From assembly GCA_011800805.1 (NCBI GenBank), contig MPNW01001168.1, forward strand, positions 10,522 through 21,278: a stretch of DNA of 10,757 nt, in the 5' to 3' direction. Below, piece by piece: positions 1 through 8,601 of the stretch (the first letter of the stretch is position 1; each line of letters opens with the position of its first letter). Made by a program: the position numbers and the translations under genes. The stretch comes from Hirudo medicinalis (Eukaryota > Annelida > Clitellata > Hirudinida > Hirudinidae). The notes under the pieces are model-generated. The model was given only the letters and a program-made list of their open reading frames with translations, was not told the origin of the DNA and searched no databases.

Positions 1-178
1 TATTTATACATTTTCAACGGTGCATTAGCTCTGAAAATTTGCTCATTTTGCTAAAAAAAATATTGAATCTGTTCGAAATATTGAAAATAACTCTGGTCCA
101 GTTCGTCATCCATGTTGATGCAATGGAGTGTTGCTAAGTTTGCTGCTTTGGACACAAATTTCTTTTATCATAATTTTG

Positions 179-293
179 TTTTATTGAGCCGAACGAGCGA
201 ACAAAATATACGTTCAATTTGAGACAAAAACAAAATTACATGCCTCTCAAGGGCCAGTTCCAAGGAATGACATCCCGCTATCCGGACTGCCAG
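179..293 (+). repeat. Interspersed repeat, copy A
   Basis: This segment matches the reverse complement of 9503-9623. The first 31 bases (from TTTTATTGAGCC through ACAAAATAT) agree at 30 positions. A second conserved block further in shares CTCAAGGG, then AGTT, then the 13-mer AGGAATGACATCC followed by GCTA. The middle part (about 211-245) is diverged and differs in length. The pattern of two conserved blocks with a loose centre indicates common descent, not chance. I do not recognise the family. It has no coding capacity and could be a MITE, an LTR fragment or a terminal repeat of a larger element. Nothing gene-like is seen in the flanks (1-178 and 294-346). Confidence 0.75.
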
Positions 294-346
294 TAGCATA
301 TTTACAACTTAGTTACGAGTCTATGCTAAACGAAAGCAGACGGAGA

Positions 347-495
347 GTGAATTAGTGGTGAACTGGTGGTGAATTAGAGAATGAACGTGAATTAGTAGTG
401 AATTAGAGAATGCACATGAATTAGTAGTGAATTAGTGGTGAATTAGAAAATGAAGGTGAATTAGCAGTGTATTAGAGAATGAAAGTGAATTATTA
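347..495 (+). repeat. Minisatellite of alternating 11-bp and 18-bp units
   Basis: Eleven tandem units each begin with GTGAATTAG or a one- or two-base variant. Reading from 347 the unit lengths are 11, 11, 18, 11, 18, 11, 11, 18, 11, 18, 11. The long form is the short form with AGAATGAA-like extra bases, so the higher-order unit is 29 bp. Almost every unit keeps an ATTA core. The array cannot be coding in one frame, because TAG and TGA fall inside the units and the lengths are not multiples of three. Confidence 0.9.
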
Positions 496-2196
496 TGTTG
501 CTGAAACAACGGCGAGTCAATAATGAATGTTTTAAGCAAACGTTTGAAGGCAAACAAGTTTGCTTGTTGGATTCACAGAATATATTTTTGGTCTTAAACA
601 TGCTTTATGGAATGAACTAGTGTTTTGGATCTGGCAAAGGAAGGTTTGTATTTTGGCGTGGATCTAAGTGCATGTGGATGATGTGATGTTGATGGTTTTA
701 CAAAAAACATACTAAATGAGGAAGCATGCAACGATCAAGTCTGTACGCGAAGAGGCCTGCATGGTGATAGTTGATTTGATTCGTGAGAAATTTCTGTAAT
801 TCTCTGAAACTCGTGACAGTAAAAAGTATTTTTGCTGGAATGTCATATCGAGATGCTCGATATTACTTGGCTTCATGAAATTACCTCCTGAAAAAGAGTC
901 AGAGTGTCTCATGTGCCACCAGTGAGGTGCGTCCACTCTCAACCCTATTCTTTCAAGGGGTTTATTCAATATTTACAATGACTCCGGTCTCCCCTATGTA
1001 CCTCTTTTCACAAATGGTGTCTTTCTCATCAGAAAATAATTGAACCATAAAGCAACCCTCGCTATGCCCCCATCTCTCTTCCGGATATCCCTTTTTATTT
1101 CCTCGCTTCTTTCCAGCCGTTTTGAGCCCGCTTTCGTTCAATGAATATTAAAGGGTAGTTTGAGTTTTAAAGTCGCATGAAAATGTTTGTCTGCGTTTCC
1201 AGGAAGTCGAGCGTTGTCTTGGAGAATGCAGAGCATCGAGAAATTCATGATTCCAATGTTCAGGTGGAATGACATATCAAAAATTCATCGCTTTGGAGAT
1301 TACGTTGTCACTGCAAAGTTCGTTTTGCGGACAATTGGAAATGCAGACAAGCTCGTCGAATTGTGAATCTGAATTATTGTCATTTTGTCCCGAGGGGAAC
1401 GATTTTCTGAGAAAACAGTACAACAAATGCTTATAAAGGCGTAAAAGAAAAACTTGTCTGTAGAAATCTGGCCGAGAAATTGAGGGGAAACTTTGTTCAA
1501 TGGACGAAAAACGGTCGCTCGTAAGTCAGAACGACCGGGGTAGAATTTAATCCTAGGCGCCGATGGAGAAAGATTACCGTGAAATTGGGGCTATAATCTG
1601 TCCGATGGAGAGGGGGGGACTAGCAAGTGCATTTGTTTATATTTCTTAAGGAGCCGGCTGAGAATTAAGCCTCTCCGTGCATATTGAGTGGAGTCTGAGT
1701 GGAAAATAATGAGCTCGGAATCGCGAGGAAGTACAACGCGATGCTACTCAGACGGTCAGCATTTTGCGAGGATAATTGATTAAGAACATTAAAATGGGCT
1801 CCGACAGTCCATCGGGACAGCCGTGCACCCGTTTGGGTACATTGGATCGTTTTCTTTCTATGCGTTTGTCCCACTCTTACGTATTTATGGACTGCTTAAG
1901 GTAATGCCCTAAAATTCGTAGGGATTGGCGGTATAGGAAAATAAATTGAAGCTGAACTTTATCGCTTTCCGTGCCCCTCTAGATGCCCTCAAGCTCCTCC
2001 CATCGTGGACTTTCAATGCGCCTGCTTGTCTCTCTGGAAGTGCTTTTGTTTTAATCATCCTTATTAGCTTTCCATATATTTCTCTCGACCTCGTCCGTCC
2101 ATCTTATTGGCGCTTGTTACGATGAATTTGAATGAAATCGATTAATTGTTTATAAATGAATAGTTTTAGCAGTAAAATGACTTGGTTGCTGTGTTT
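496..2196. other. Gene-free stretch
   Basis: No reading frame with an ATG start and convincing composition is present on either strand. Short open frames near 712-969, 1300-1500 and 1665-1874 on the minus strand have no recognisable domain or splice context. The sequence is ordinary AT-rich DNA with short T-runs and a few AATAAA-type hexamers that would occur by chance. I see no RNA gene or repeat array here. Confidence 0.6.
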
Positions 2197-2256
2197 GGGG
2201 ACAGCCCTAACCCTGGGGACAGCCCTAACCCTGGGGACAACCCTAGCCCTGGGGAC
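2197..2256 (+). repeat. 18-bp tandem repeat, 3.3 copies
   Basis: Units start at 2197, 2215 and 2233, with a partial unit at 2251. Units one and two are identical (GGGGACAGCCCTAACCCT); unit three has two substitutions. The period is six codons, so one frame reads Gly-Asp-Ser-Pro-Asn-Pro repeatedly. That frame has no nearby ATG upstream and ends at 2394, so I do not call it a gene. The array is much more GC-rich than its surroundings and contains CCCTAACCC, which resembles telomere-type repeats by sequence only. Confidence 0.9.
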
Positions 2257-2746
2257 GTTCGTTCCACCTCATTTATTTTCAATTTTAAGAAAATAATTTT
2301 GTGGAATTTACGTGGAAACGCACGTAGCAATCCAATGTTCAACTCGCATAATTATTTTAAGACTCGGCTGCAGTTCGCTGGCAAATTCGCGTAATGTTGG
2401 AGGAATCAGTTAAGACATGCGAGTAGCATCACTCATGATCTGGGTGGAACTCCTCATGACGATAGCACGGAAGGACTCTCTGAGGTCGTATAACGTTTTA
2501 AAGTTTATGTTCCAAACCTCTGGAAGATTGGATCTTGTGCTGTCGGAATTTTGATTAATCAAGAATGGCAGAATGTTGTTCGCATTTAAAAATTTTTTTT
2601 TTGGAAATTCTCCCTGGACGATGTAAGGAGACGTTCGAGAGTGGACTGAATTTCATTACCGAAGGGGGCAAATTACAACCTGATTGAATTAACGACAATA
2701 TGTTAATGAAGTCAATGCCTTTCCTGAATTTGAAAGTAAATTGTTT
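2257..2746. other. Gene-free stretch
   Basis: No supported coding sequence is visible. It holds a 10-base T run at about 2593-2602 and otherwise unremarkable AT-rich DNA. If the minus-strand exon at 2901-3129 is real, this is probably intron or 3' flank of that gene. Confidence 0.5.
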
Positions 2747-2900
2747 TCACGAGCAAAATAAAAGTGCCTTAGACCTTAGAGAAAGATCACGGTGACAAAC
2801 GAAAATATATTTTAGAATACGAGTCACTCGTTTACAATCTAAAAGCGAACGAAACGAATTTTTATTTTTTAAATATAGAAAACAAAACCGCTTGGCTAAC

Positions 2901-3129
2901 GTGCAGGTCGAGTTGGCGCTGGAATACAGTGTATCCCAGCTCTCCTTGGGCGTCAGGTGGTCTAGAAAGTCTATGAACTGTTTCGAGCATCTCTTGAGCG
3001 GCTTATTCCAGTAATTGTTTGGGCAGGAGTCACTCTGCTCTTGTTGGTGGTGTTGTTGTCGATGTTGTAGCCGTTGTTGGTGCTGTTGCAGGGCTTGGTG
3101 ACGATGTTGGCTCACTTCCATGTGGTCGG
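2901..3129 (-). CDS. Candidate coding exon, Gln/His-rich then Cys-containing
   Basis: The minus strand has a strong acceptor (pyrimidine tract then CAG) and then an open frame with ATG at 3121. Residues 5-29 are mostly Gln and His (18 of 25), an imperfect CAX run of the opa type common in insect proteins. Residues 30-80 are a more complex segment with Cys at 33, 45, 73 and 80, including CPNNYW and KPLKRC. The C-x11-C start with an aromatic pair loosely recalls small TNF-receptor-type cysteine modules, but the cysteines are too few to assign the family. The best donor is CAC|GTTAGC at 2901/2900 (6 of 9 consensus positions), cutting after Cys73. The frame stays open to 2747, but that tail is AT-rich and looks intronic. 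Base composition and mixed codon choice are unlike the flanks. No signal peptide follows the ATG. Function is unknown, and a chance open frame remains possible. Confidence 0.4.
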
Positions 3130-3146
3130 CTGGAAGGAAAGGAAAC
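3130..3146 (-). other. Predicted 3' splice acceptor
   Basis: Read on the minus strand this is a pyrimidine-rich tract ending in CTTCCAG, immediately before the candidate exon. The exon opens with two bases of a split codon (CC) if the upstream exon is coding. If the upstream exon is untranslated, ATG at 3121 can serve as the start. The match to the acceptor consensus is good, but such sites also occur by chance in AT-rich DNA. Confidence 0.45.
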
Positions 3147-5165
3147 GTGATTACATGTTGGAGTTAATTTTTTTATTAAAACTATTTCCAAAGAATTTGT
3201 AGCGGATAAAGTGCATGAAAAGGGAATATGTTTATTGAACTATTATTGTATTATCTCAAAGATGAGACTCTAAAAGTCGATTCGTCGATTCGAACGAGTG
3301 AGATTCATTCTCCCAGAATTAAGCAACTCGAAATATGTCGACAAAAACCACAAGAACCACGGCCGATGGTTAGAAATTTCAACAGTCGAGAAGACCGACG
3401 ACTATGGTTTGAAAAATTGGACGTTTTTCACAACCACCCGGTGGCTTAGAAGGTGGAATAGGGCTTAAAGGGATTTAGAATCCCCTCGGGCGCTATTAAG
3501 ACGTGCGCCACACTTCTTGGCCTGGGCGTTAGGATTCTAACGGAAGGTTAATCCACACTGATGCTGGATTATTTTGTAAACCTGCCTCCTTATGCGAATC
3601 TTGTTTATAACCTGGACGTAGAGCATACGTTATGAAGTCAGGAAGTTTGTCGACATCAGGGGTGAGTGTTTCAAGGTCGTGCACCTCAGTAGCCCTTGCG
3701 CGGAACCTTAATGCCTGCGGTCAGACACAACCGGTCATCCATCGTCTTCTATGTAAGCTGAATTCCTTTTATCGCTCTCCTTGATTTATTTGTTGGCTTT
3801 TTTTCCTCCGCGCATGTCCAGCCGACGCGTGACGCACGAACATCAAATGGCAAGAATCTTGAACAGAAATAACCAGATTAAAATCCTAAATATATTCTCG
3901 GCTGGTTTAAAAAAAAAAGCAGCTTTCATCCGATGGCTTCAGAGCAAAAAGAGATGTTGGGTTTTTAAACTTTCAGGTGTTTTTTGCGGCATCGTTGGAT
4001 GCGTCTCTGTGAAATATTGACAAATAAACACTGGTGAATCATTATTTATTCTTTGGCTTAAATTAATCCTGGCTAAACATGACTGAAAATTCTATCGGAG
4101 ATGAACAAAAACAAGTTTCTGATAACCTCAACTAGTACGAAAATAAATTTACTGTAATTCTCAACTAAGCGGAATCCCCGACTCCTATCTCTTACTCTCA
4201 CTTATTACCTCATCATCTCTCTTCTCCAGTGATGGTAATCAAGACTCTCAGCGGTAAACATCTTCGAAATGACTGGTCGTAAAGTACGAGATTAAAGGGA
4301 TATCTAAAGACACGAGGATGGATGGAACACATCTGGAAAGGAAACGTTGAGATTTCATATTTCATTCTTCTCAGGCACTCGAAAATAGCTCTGGAAATGG
4401 TTTTAATTTGTTTGTTTGGGAGGTTATATTCCACTGGAAAATGTTGAGCGGAGAATAAGGCAAAACTGGAAAGAAAAACTTTCTAGTGGAGAATATCCTC
4501 CCTGGAATTTATGCACCTGTCATCGCCGAGGTGGCGGTTAGTCCACGAAGGCCTTAAATGGAGCATAGTGGAGCAATCATCCGGCCATGTCCCTCACGAG
4601 CGTACCTGCCACCCTCAGCTGATAATAAAACCTAAAGAAAGACAATTGAAGACGTAGAAATCGAAAAGCACGGTGCAAACCAATCGTAGAAACCCGCTCG
4701 GAGCGACCGTCAACTTTCAGCCGTGGAAGAAAACGGACGAAGACATTTTTCCAATTAAATGCCACCATCGAAGCCTCACCTCGCGAATATAAACATGAAT
4801 CATTTGTCGTCAGAAAGAATTTTATGCCGGCCTGTCGTCGGACTGGAAACGTTCGGCAATAAACGGCGAAAGGAAATGAAAGAAAGAGTAAATAACCGCG
4901 AGGAAAATTAGACCCTCGATTGGAAAATGTAACCGGAGGGAAATGGAAAAACCAAACAGGCGTTGATAGCGCCGAGGAGAATGACTCCACTCCGGCAAAG
5001 AGTTCGGTGTGTTAGACTCTTGTCGATGTGCAAACAAAGAAGTCTTCCAGCGACTGGTCCTCGATGTTCCTCTTCATCCTCCTGGGACTCTTTCCACTTC
5101 CCGCTAAACTCGAGGACAGGTTCAGTCGAGGAATAGACTATGTTATTTATTTACGCCGTCGTCAT
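3147..5165. other. Gene-free stretch, possible intron
   Basis: I found no convincing exon. A 73-codon ATG frame at 3228-3449 (plus) has no domain or splice context. A 137-codon open stretch at 4577-4990 (minus) has only a GTG at its head, and its composition looks like chance. Nested inverted repeats lie at 3470-3540 (separate entry). If the minus-strand promoter at 8.6 kb feeds the exon at 3129, this is intron. Confidence 0.5.
3470..3540. repeat. Nested inverted repeats
   Basis: TTAGAATCC at 3475-3483 is the exact reverse complement of GGATTCTAA at 3532-3540 (9-bp arms). GGGATT at 3470-3475 pairs with AATCCC at 3479-3484 around a 3-base loop. GGCGC/GCGCC arms lie between the outer arms. The first two pairings compete, so only one can form at a time. 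No tRNA-type A or B box is visible. Confidence 0.5.
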
Positions 5166-5340
5166 GGTAGCGACGACGCTACCGAGACGTCATCATATTT
5201 CCTATCAGCTCCTCAGTATCATCTTCCCAAGATGATGTATTGGTTTTTCCTCCGATCGTTGATATGCAATGAAGACAATAACGAGCGACATTCTTGACGA
5301 TAAGAGGAGTCGATAAGATCGTGCCGATGACTGGCACGAT
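5166..5340. repeat. Three perfect short hairpins in a row
   Basis: First, GGTAGCG (5166-5172) pairs with CGCTACC (5177-5183) around ACGA. Second, ATCATCTT (5218-5225) pairs with AAGATGAT (5229-5236) around CCC. Third, ATCGTGCC (5318-5325) pairs with GGCACGAT (5333-5340) around a 7-base loop. All stems are perfect and have tight loops. A plus-strand open frame across 5028-5297 starts with ATG and has a hydrophobic stretch (MFLFILLGLFPLP), but nothing else supports it as a gene. Confidence 0.55.
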
Positions 5341-5462
5341 GGTGATGATTATGATCATGAGAACGATGATGGTTGTGATGATTATGGAACTGATGAAGAG
5401 GATGATGAGGAGGAAGATGCTTCTGCCGATGATGACGGTGATTATCATCGTGGAGGAAGAGA
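5341..5462 (+). repeat. Degenerate GAT-rich low-complexity tract
   Basis: The plus strand is a decayed run of GAT, GAC, GAG and GAA triplets. On the minus strand it reads as a run of Ile/Val/Met, which explains the long hydrophobic open frame there. It behaves as an old, interrupted trinucleotide microsatellite. Confidence 0.7.
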
Positions 5463-6010
5463 CTAGTTGCTAATGCCGAATGAACTATTCCCCATGACCA
5501 TGAACGGCCGCAAATCCTTCATGAACTGCTCTTGAATGATAAAGATTACCTCCAGCAATTGACAAGACAAACGATGATGCGAACAACAATCCAGTCCATG
5601 ATTGCCTGGAAAAATGGCTGGAATGGAGAAACTGGGGAGGCATGATGGAGCTGTTTCATTTCGCCCAGGGTCCCCCGGAGAATAGAGATGCGATATTACT
5701 CCCTCAACTGGCTCTCAATTTAGTTCCTAGCGTATTTGCGGTATTTTTTTGGCAGTGTAAAATATTTGAAGTGGAAAAGCTGGCGGGGAATTTATCATGT
5801 ACTTCTTGAGGTTCGTATGAGTAGATTCGTTATTTATACTGCATTATTTTTCTTTATTTTTATGTAAAGAAAGATTAAATGTGCAGTCGATTTTGAGACG
5901 AGGTGAATCTACTTCTGGCATGTTCGACATGGATTGATAAAAGAATCCCTGTACTGGAAATGCTCCTAATGTTAATGATGGAGGTCTGGTCTCACAAATT
6001 TTGTAATGGC
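5463..6010. other. Gene-free stretch
   Basis: No supported gene is present. Short open frames lack an ATG or any recognisable motif. The stretch separates two GAT-type microsatellites that probably share no function. Confidence 0.5.
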
Positions 6011-6091
6011 GATGACGACGACGGTGATGATGTTGATGAAGAAGAATACGGTGACGATGACGACGACGACGACGATGATGCTGATGATGAC
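6011..6091 (+). repeat. GAT/GAC trinucleotide microsatellite
   Basis: A run of GAT and GAC triplets with a GAAGAAGAATAC interruption. In one plus-strand frame it would encode a poly-Asp tract ending in a stop at 6107-6109, but that frame opens on a GTG and has no domain. On the minus strand the same tract gives long Val/Ile/Ser runs, inflating open frames there. Confidence 0.85.
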
Positions 6092-6124
6092 AGGAAGGCT
6101 GGAAAGTAACAGAAGCGCCGAACT

Positions 6125-6165
6125 CGTTCGTTCGTTCGTTTGTTTGTTCGTTCGTTTGTTCGTTC
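6125..6165 (+). repeat. TTCG/TTTG tetranucleotide microsatellite
   Basis: About ten tandem tetranucleotides alternate TTCG with TTTG, the latter explained by C-to-T change at CpG. Similar short GTTCGTTCG runs occur in the interspersed repeat near 9600, but no further similarity joins the two. Confidence 0.85.
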
Positions 6166-6256
6166 TGCTCTGATAACGTTCCACTGTGGGAGCAGTAGAT
6201 TTAAAATGGATTTGACCAATCACGTTTCCCTTGTCGCGGTTTTTCCGTCGAGAATT

Positions 6257-6296
6257 AAAAAAAAAAAAAAAAAAACAAAAAGAAAGAAAGAGAAAA
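6257..6296 (+). repeat. Poly-A run with purine tail
   Basis: Nineteen consecutive A residues (6257-6275) are followed by an A/G-rich tail with AGAA repeats. It could be the 3' tail of a retroposed sequence, but no retroposon body or flanking target duplication is recognisable, so a simple homopolymer is equally likely. Confidence 0.8.
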
Positions 6297-7433
6297 TGCT
6301 GAAAACACGACGAGTTTCCTGAGCGGAAAATAAAATTCCTGGAAGGATATTTTTTAATTACAAGACTTTGAAGCAGTATCGTACTTGTTTTTCGTGAGAA
6401 CGAGAGATACTCCGACGCCGTCCGTTGGCGATAAAGCAGCTCTTCAAACAAATCCGAATCCACCTCTCGGACACAAGAAAAGAATTTCATGGCCTGTAAA
6501 GAAGCGAAGGTGCATGAATTATCGATGGCTCCTCCCGGCCACGGAGACCCGGGTTTCACAATTAGTTGCACGATGCCCTGCGGAGCCCCTGAAAACAAAC
6601 ATCAACCCGCTAAAATGGTGTGTTCAGGAACTGCTTGGGCCTGAGAAGGTCGTCTGATTTTTTTCCCGATGACTCTGTGTTCCTCAAAATCTCGAAAGCT
6701 CCCCCTCATTGAGATTTCACGGCCAGCCTATCGTCGGATTTGCGACGGATTGACTGCTGTTTTATGTGTAATGAATTCGAATTTCAGTGCCATAGTGGAA
6801 TTTATAGCCTGCTAAGATGGAGAAGCTGGATGAGAAGCTAAATGTTCACGCTGGAAAAAATTGTCAATCAAACCAGAGAGATGAGAAACTGGCAGCAAAA
6901 CAAAAAAGAAGAGGAAAAAAAAATTATTGATTGATAGGAAAACGCTTGGGAGCAAGAATACTGCTACTCTTCGTTATCAAACTCTTGTCTCTTTTCCATG
7001 TGGAGTATGTTTTTTTTCCCGAGCTCTCCATTAGGCCATGACCAAGCACAGAAGTCCATTCTACATTCGTCCTTCGTTCCATTGGCTCGCGTGGACATCA
7101 ATCAAGCCATCCATCCACTCACACTTTATGCGTCCTGTGAGACTCTCCAAGAAGACAGATGTCAGTTTTATCGTCTATATTAAAAAATTCAAGCTCCTCT
7201 CAATTCATGAGTAACTTCGTTCGTGTTCTCAGATCTTTTGTAATTTTTTTCTTGCCCATCTTTAAGCCGAACCACTTTTTTTTTCCTCCTTTGTGAATCG
7301 CATTACGACAAATCCTTCCAGTGCTCGTCACAGCAGAATTACATTAATCTCTCTTTTTTTTTCTGCTCACTCAATATTTTTACTCGATCATCATTGAGAG
7401 ATCTTTACATTTGCTTTGCTTTCAGGCAGCCTG
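6297..7433. other. Gene-free stretch, partly pyrimidine-rich
   Basis: No exon is supported. From about 6995 to 7425 the plus strand is T- and pyrimidine-rich with several runs of eight or more T. It ends in a good plus-strand acceptor-like site (TTTGCTTTCAG at 7415-7425). An open stretch follows to a TGA near 7550, with no recognisable protein, so I leave it uncalled. Confidence 0.5.
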
Positions 7434-7473
7434 AAGTGCGATTAACAGAATCGAGCACTTTATTTCTGTTAAT
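7434..7473. repeat. Two interleaved inverted repeats (pseudoknot-like)
   Basis: ATTAACAGAA (7441-7450) is the exact reverse complement of TTCTGTTAAT (7464-7473). AAGTGC (7434-7439) is the exact reverse complement of GCACTT (7455-7460). The arms interleave in the order a, b, a', b', which is the topology of an RNA pseudoknot. The arrangement is seen directly; any function is not. Confidence 0.5.
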
Positions 7474-8193
7474 TTTTGGCTTGTTGAAAGGTGACCTTCC
7501 ATCACCTGAAATTGATCCAATTCCACTACATTCGCATCTCCAGGCTCAGTGAAAATTTTGGAATCGAAACTTTGAGCTTAGGTTATTTTGGTCTTATTCA
7601 CTACAAGGAAGCTATCTCCATCTTGGGGGAGGGATAGGGGGTTCTACAGTTGACTTGGGATCTTTTTGGGGAGGCTGATGTGTGGCTGACAGAGGCAGCG
7701 GTAGAAAAATTCACCATTTCTGTTAGAACCGGTGCTGTGGTGAATTGTTTCGTGAGTAGTTTTGTTTTCCTGTTTTGTATTTTGTTTTTTGGAAGTTCCT
7801 TTCAAGACCGGAATGCGCCACCTGGTGAGATGCGAGCGTCCAGTTCATTGACTATTCATAGCTTTATAAAAACAAAAAACCGCTCTCCTCGTCGCAATTA
7901 TTTTCCAAATGGAAGTCGCTGGCAACATTTGCAAACAACATGGAAGCCATCGACTGGAGAAAATAACTCCACCTGGATATTATAAACGAACTTTTAATGC
8001 GCTTATTTTCAATATTTATTTTGGCACGGCTCGTTGTTATGGTCCTTGTCGGAAGAATCTGCTATCGACTCGTTACAGGCAGGTTACGTGCGGATGGTAC
8101 ATTGTAAAGTGTCGAGCGGCTTTTTATTCATGGTAATCAACGATTAGTTTATCAGTGTTAATAATCAATTATATAGAAATAAAAATAGCAATG
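7474..8193. other. Gene-free stretch
   Basis: Open frames at 7650-7985 (opened only by TTG) and 7909-8136 (plus) lack recognisable domains and splice context. A G-rich patch lies near 7625-7640. I see nothing else. Confidence 0.5.
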
Positions 8194-8231
8194 GTAATAG
8201 TAATAACAATAATAATAATAATAATAATAAT
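8194..8231 (+). repeat. AAT trinucleotide microsatellite
   Basis: It begins as interrupted GGTAATAGTAATAAC and becomes a pure AAT run of about nine to ten units. A small perfect hairpin, GCGTTA (8246-8251) with TAACGC (8256-8261), lies just downstream. Confidence 0.85.
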
Positions 8232-8575
8232 TTATTAATAACTTTGCGTTAACAATAACGCCTTCAATAGAGAATGAACATTTCTCCGCATCTGTACTCT
8301 GAGCGACTCCTTTTATTCCTTGGACGCCGTCAAAATGAAACACTCCATCTCCTCCATCTCACTCCTCACTGACTGGAAATTCACACCGAAAACACTCCTC
8401 ATCGTGGATGGTTTAAAAGTTTCCAGCTGGATCGTCGGTCATGAAAGGATCGCATGCGACAATTGCCTCAGAGGGTTCTTCCATTTTTGCGGCCACGCCC
8501 CCTCCGTACCTAATGCATATTTATGAGGGGCGAGCACAGGCATCCTTATCGAAAATGTCGACTTTAAAGAGTCGG

Positions 8576-8582
8576 ACTTACA
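8576..8582 (-). other. Predicted 5' splice donor, minus strand
   Basis: The minus strand reads TTTT|GTAAGT, with the perfect intron hexamer at 8581-8576. It lies about 100-120 bases downstream, on the minus strand, of the promoter palindrome at 8686-8695, as expected for a short first exon. No ATG-initiated frame crosses it in a phase compatible with the exon at 3129, so the exon would most likely be untranslated. Confidence 0.4.
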
Positions 8583-8601
8583 AAATGTAAGAAGCAGGAA
8601 T

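Noticed and set aside
347..495. CRISPR array
   Set aside because: The units are contiguous and degenerate, with no unique spacers, and the genome context is eukaryotic.
2182..2394. Plus-strand frame with Gly-Asp-Ser-Pro-Asn-Pro repeats
   Set aside because: It starts at TTG with no nearby ATG or splice acceptor; the protein repeat is a by-product of the 18-bp tandem repeat.
3470..3560. tRNA gene
   Set aside because: Inverted repeats are present, but there is no B box (GTTCGANNC type), no seven-base acceptor stem and no anticodon arm of the right size.
4577..4990. Minus-strand open frame of 137 codons
   Set aside because: It begins at GTG, its first Met is well inside, and the translation shows no domain or compositional sign of a real protein.
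5903..6109. Poly-Asp acidic protein on the plus strand
   Set aside because: It starts at GTG and is a plain translation of the GAT/GAC microsatellite.
6257..6296. Retroposon 3' tail
   Set aside because: The A run stands alone. I could not identify a retroposon body or flanking duplications.
5972..6598. Longest open frame in the window, minus strand, about 208 codons
   Set aside because: It opens on TTG, not ATG, and is kept open by the poly-A (poly-Phe), TTCG (Arg-Thr-Asn-Lys) and GAT (Val/Ile) simple repeats. There is no protein domain.
7426..7551. Plus-strand exon after the TTTGCTTTCAG acceptor
   Set aside because: One frame is open to a TGA, but the translation is short and unrecognised, and no convincing donor or start goes with it.
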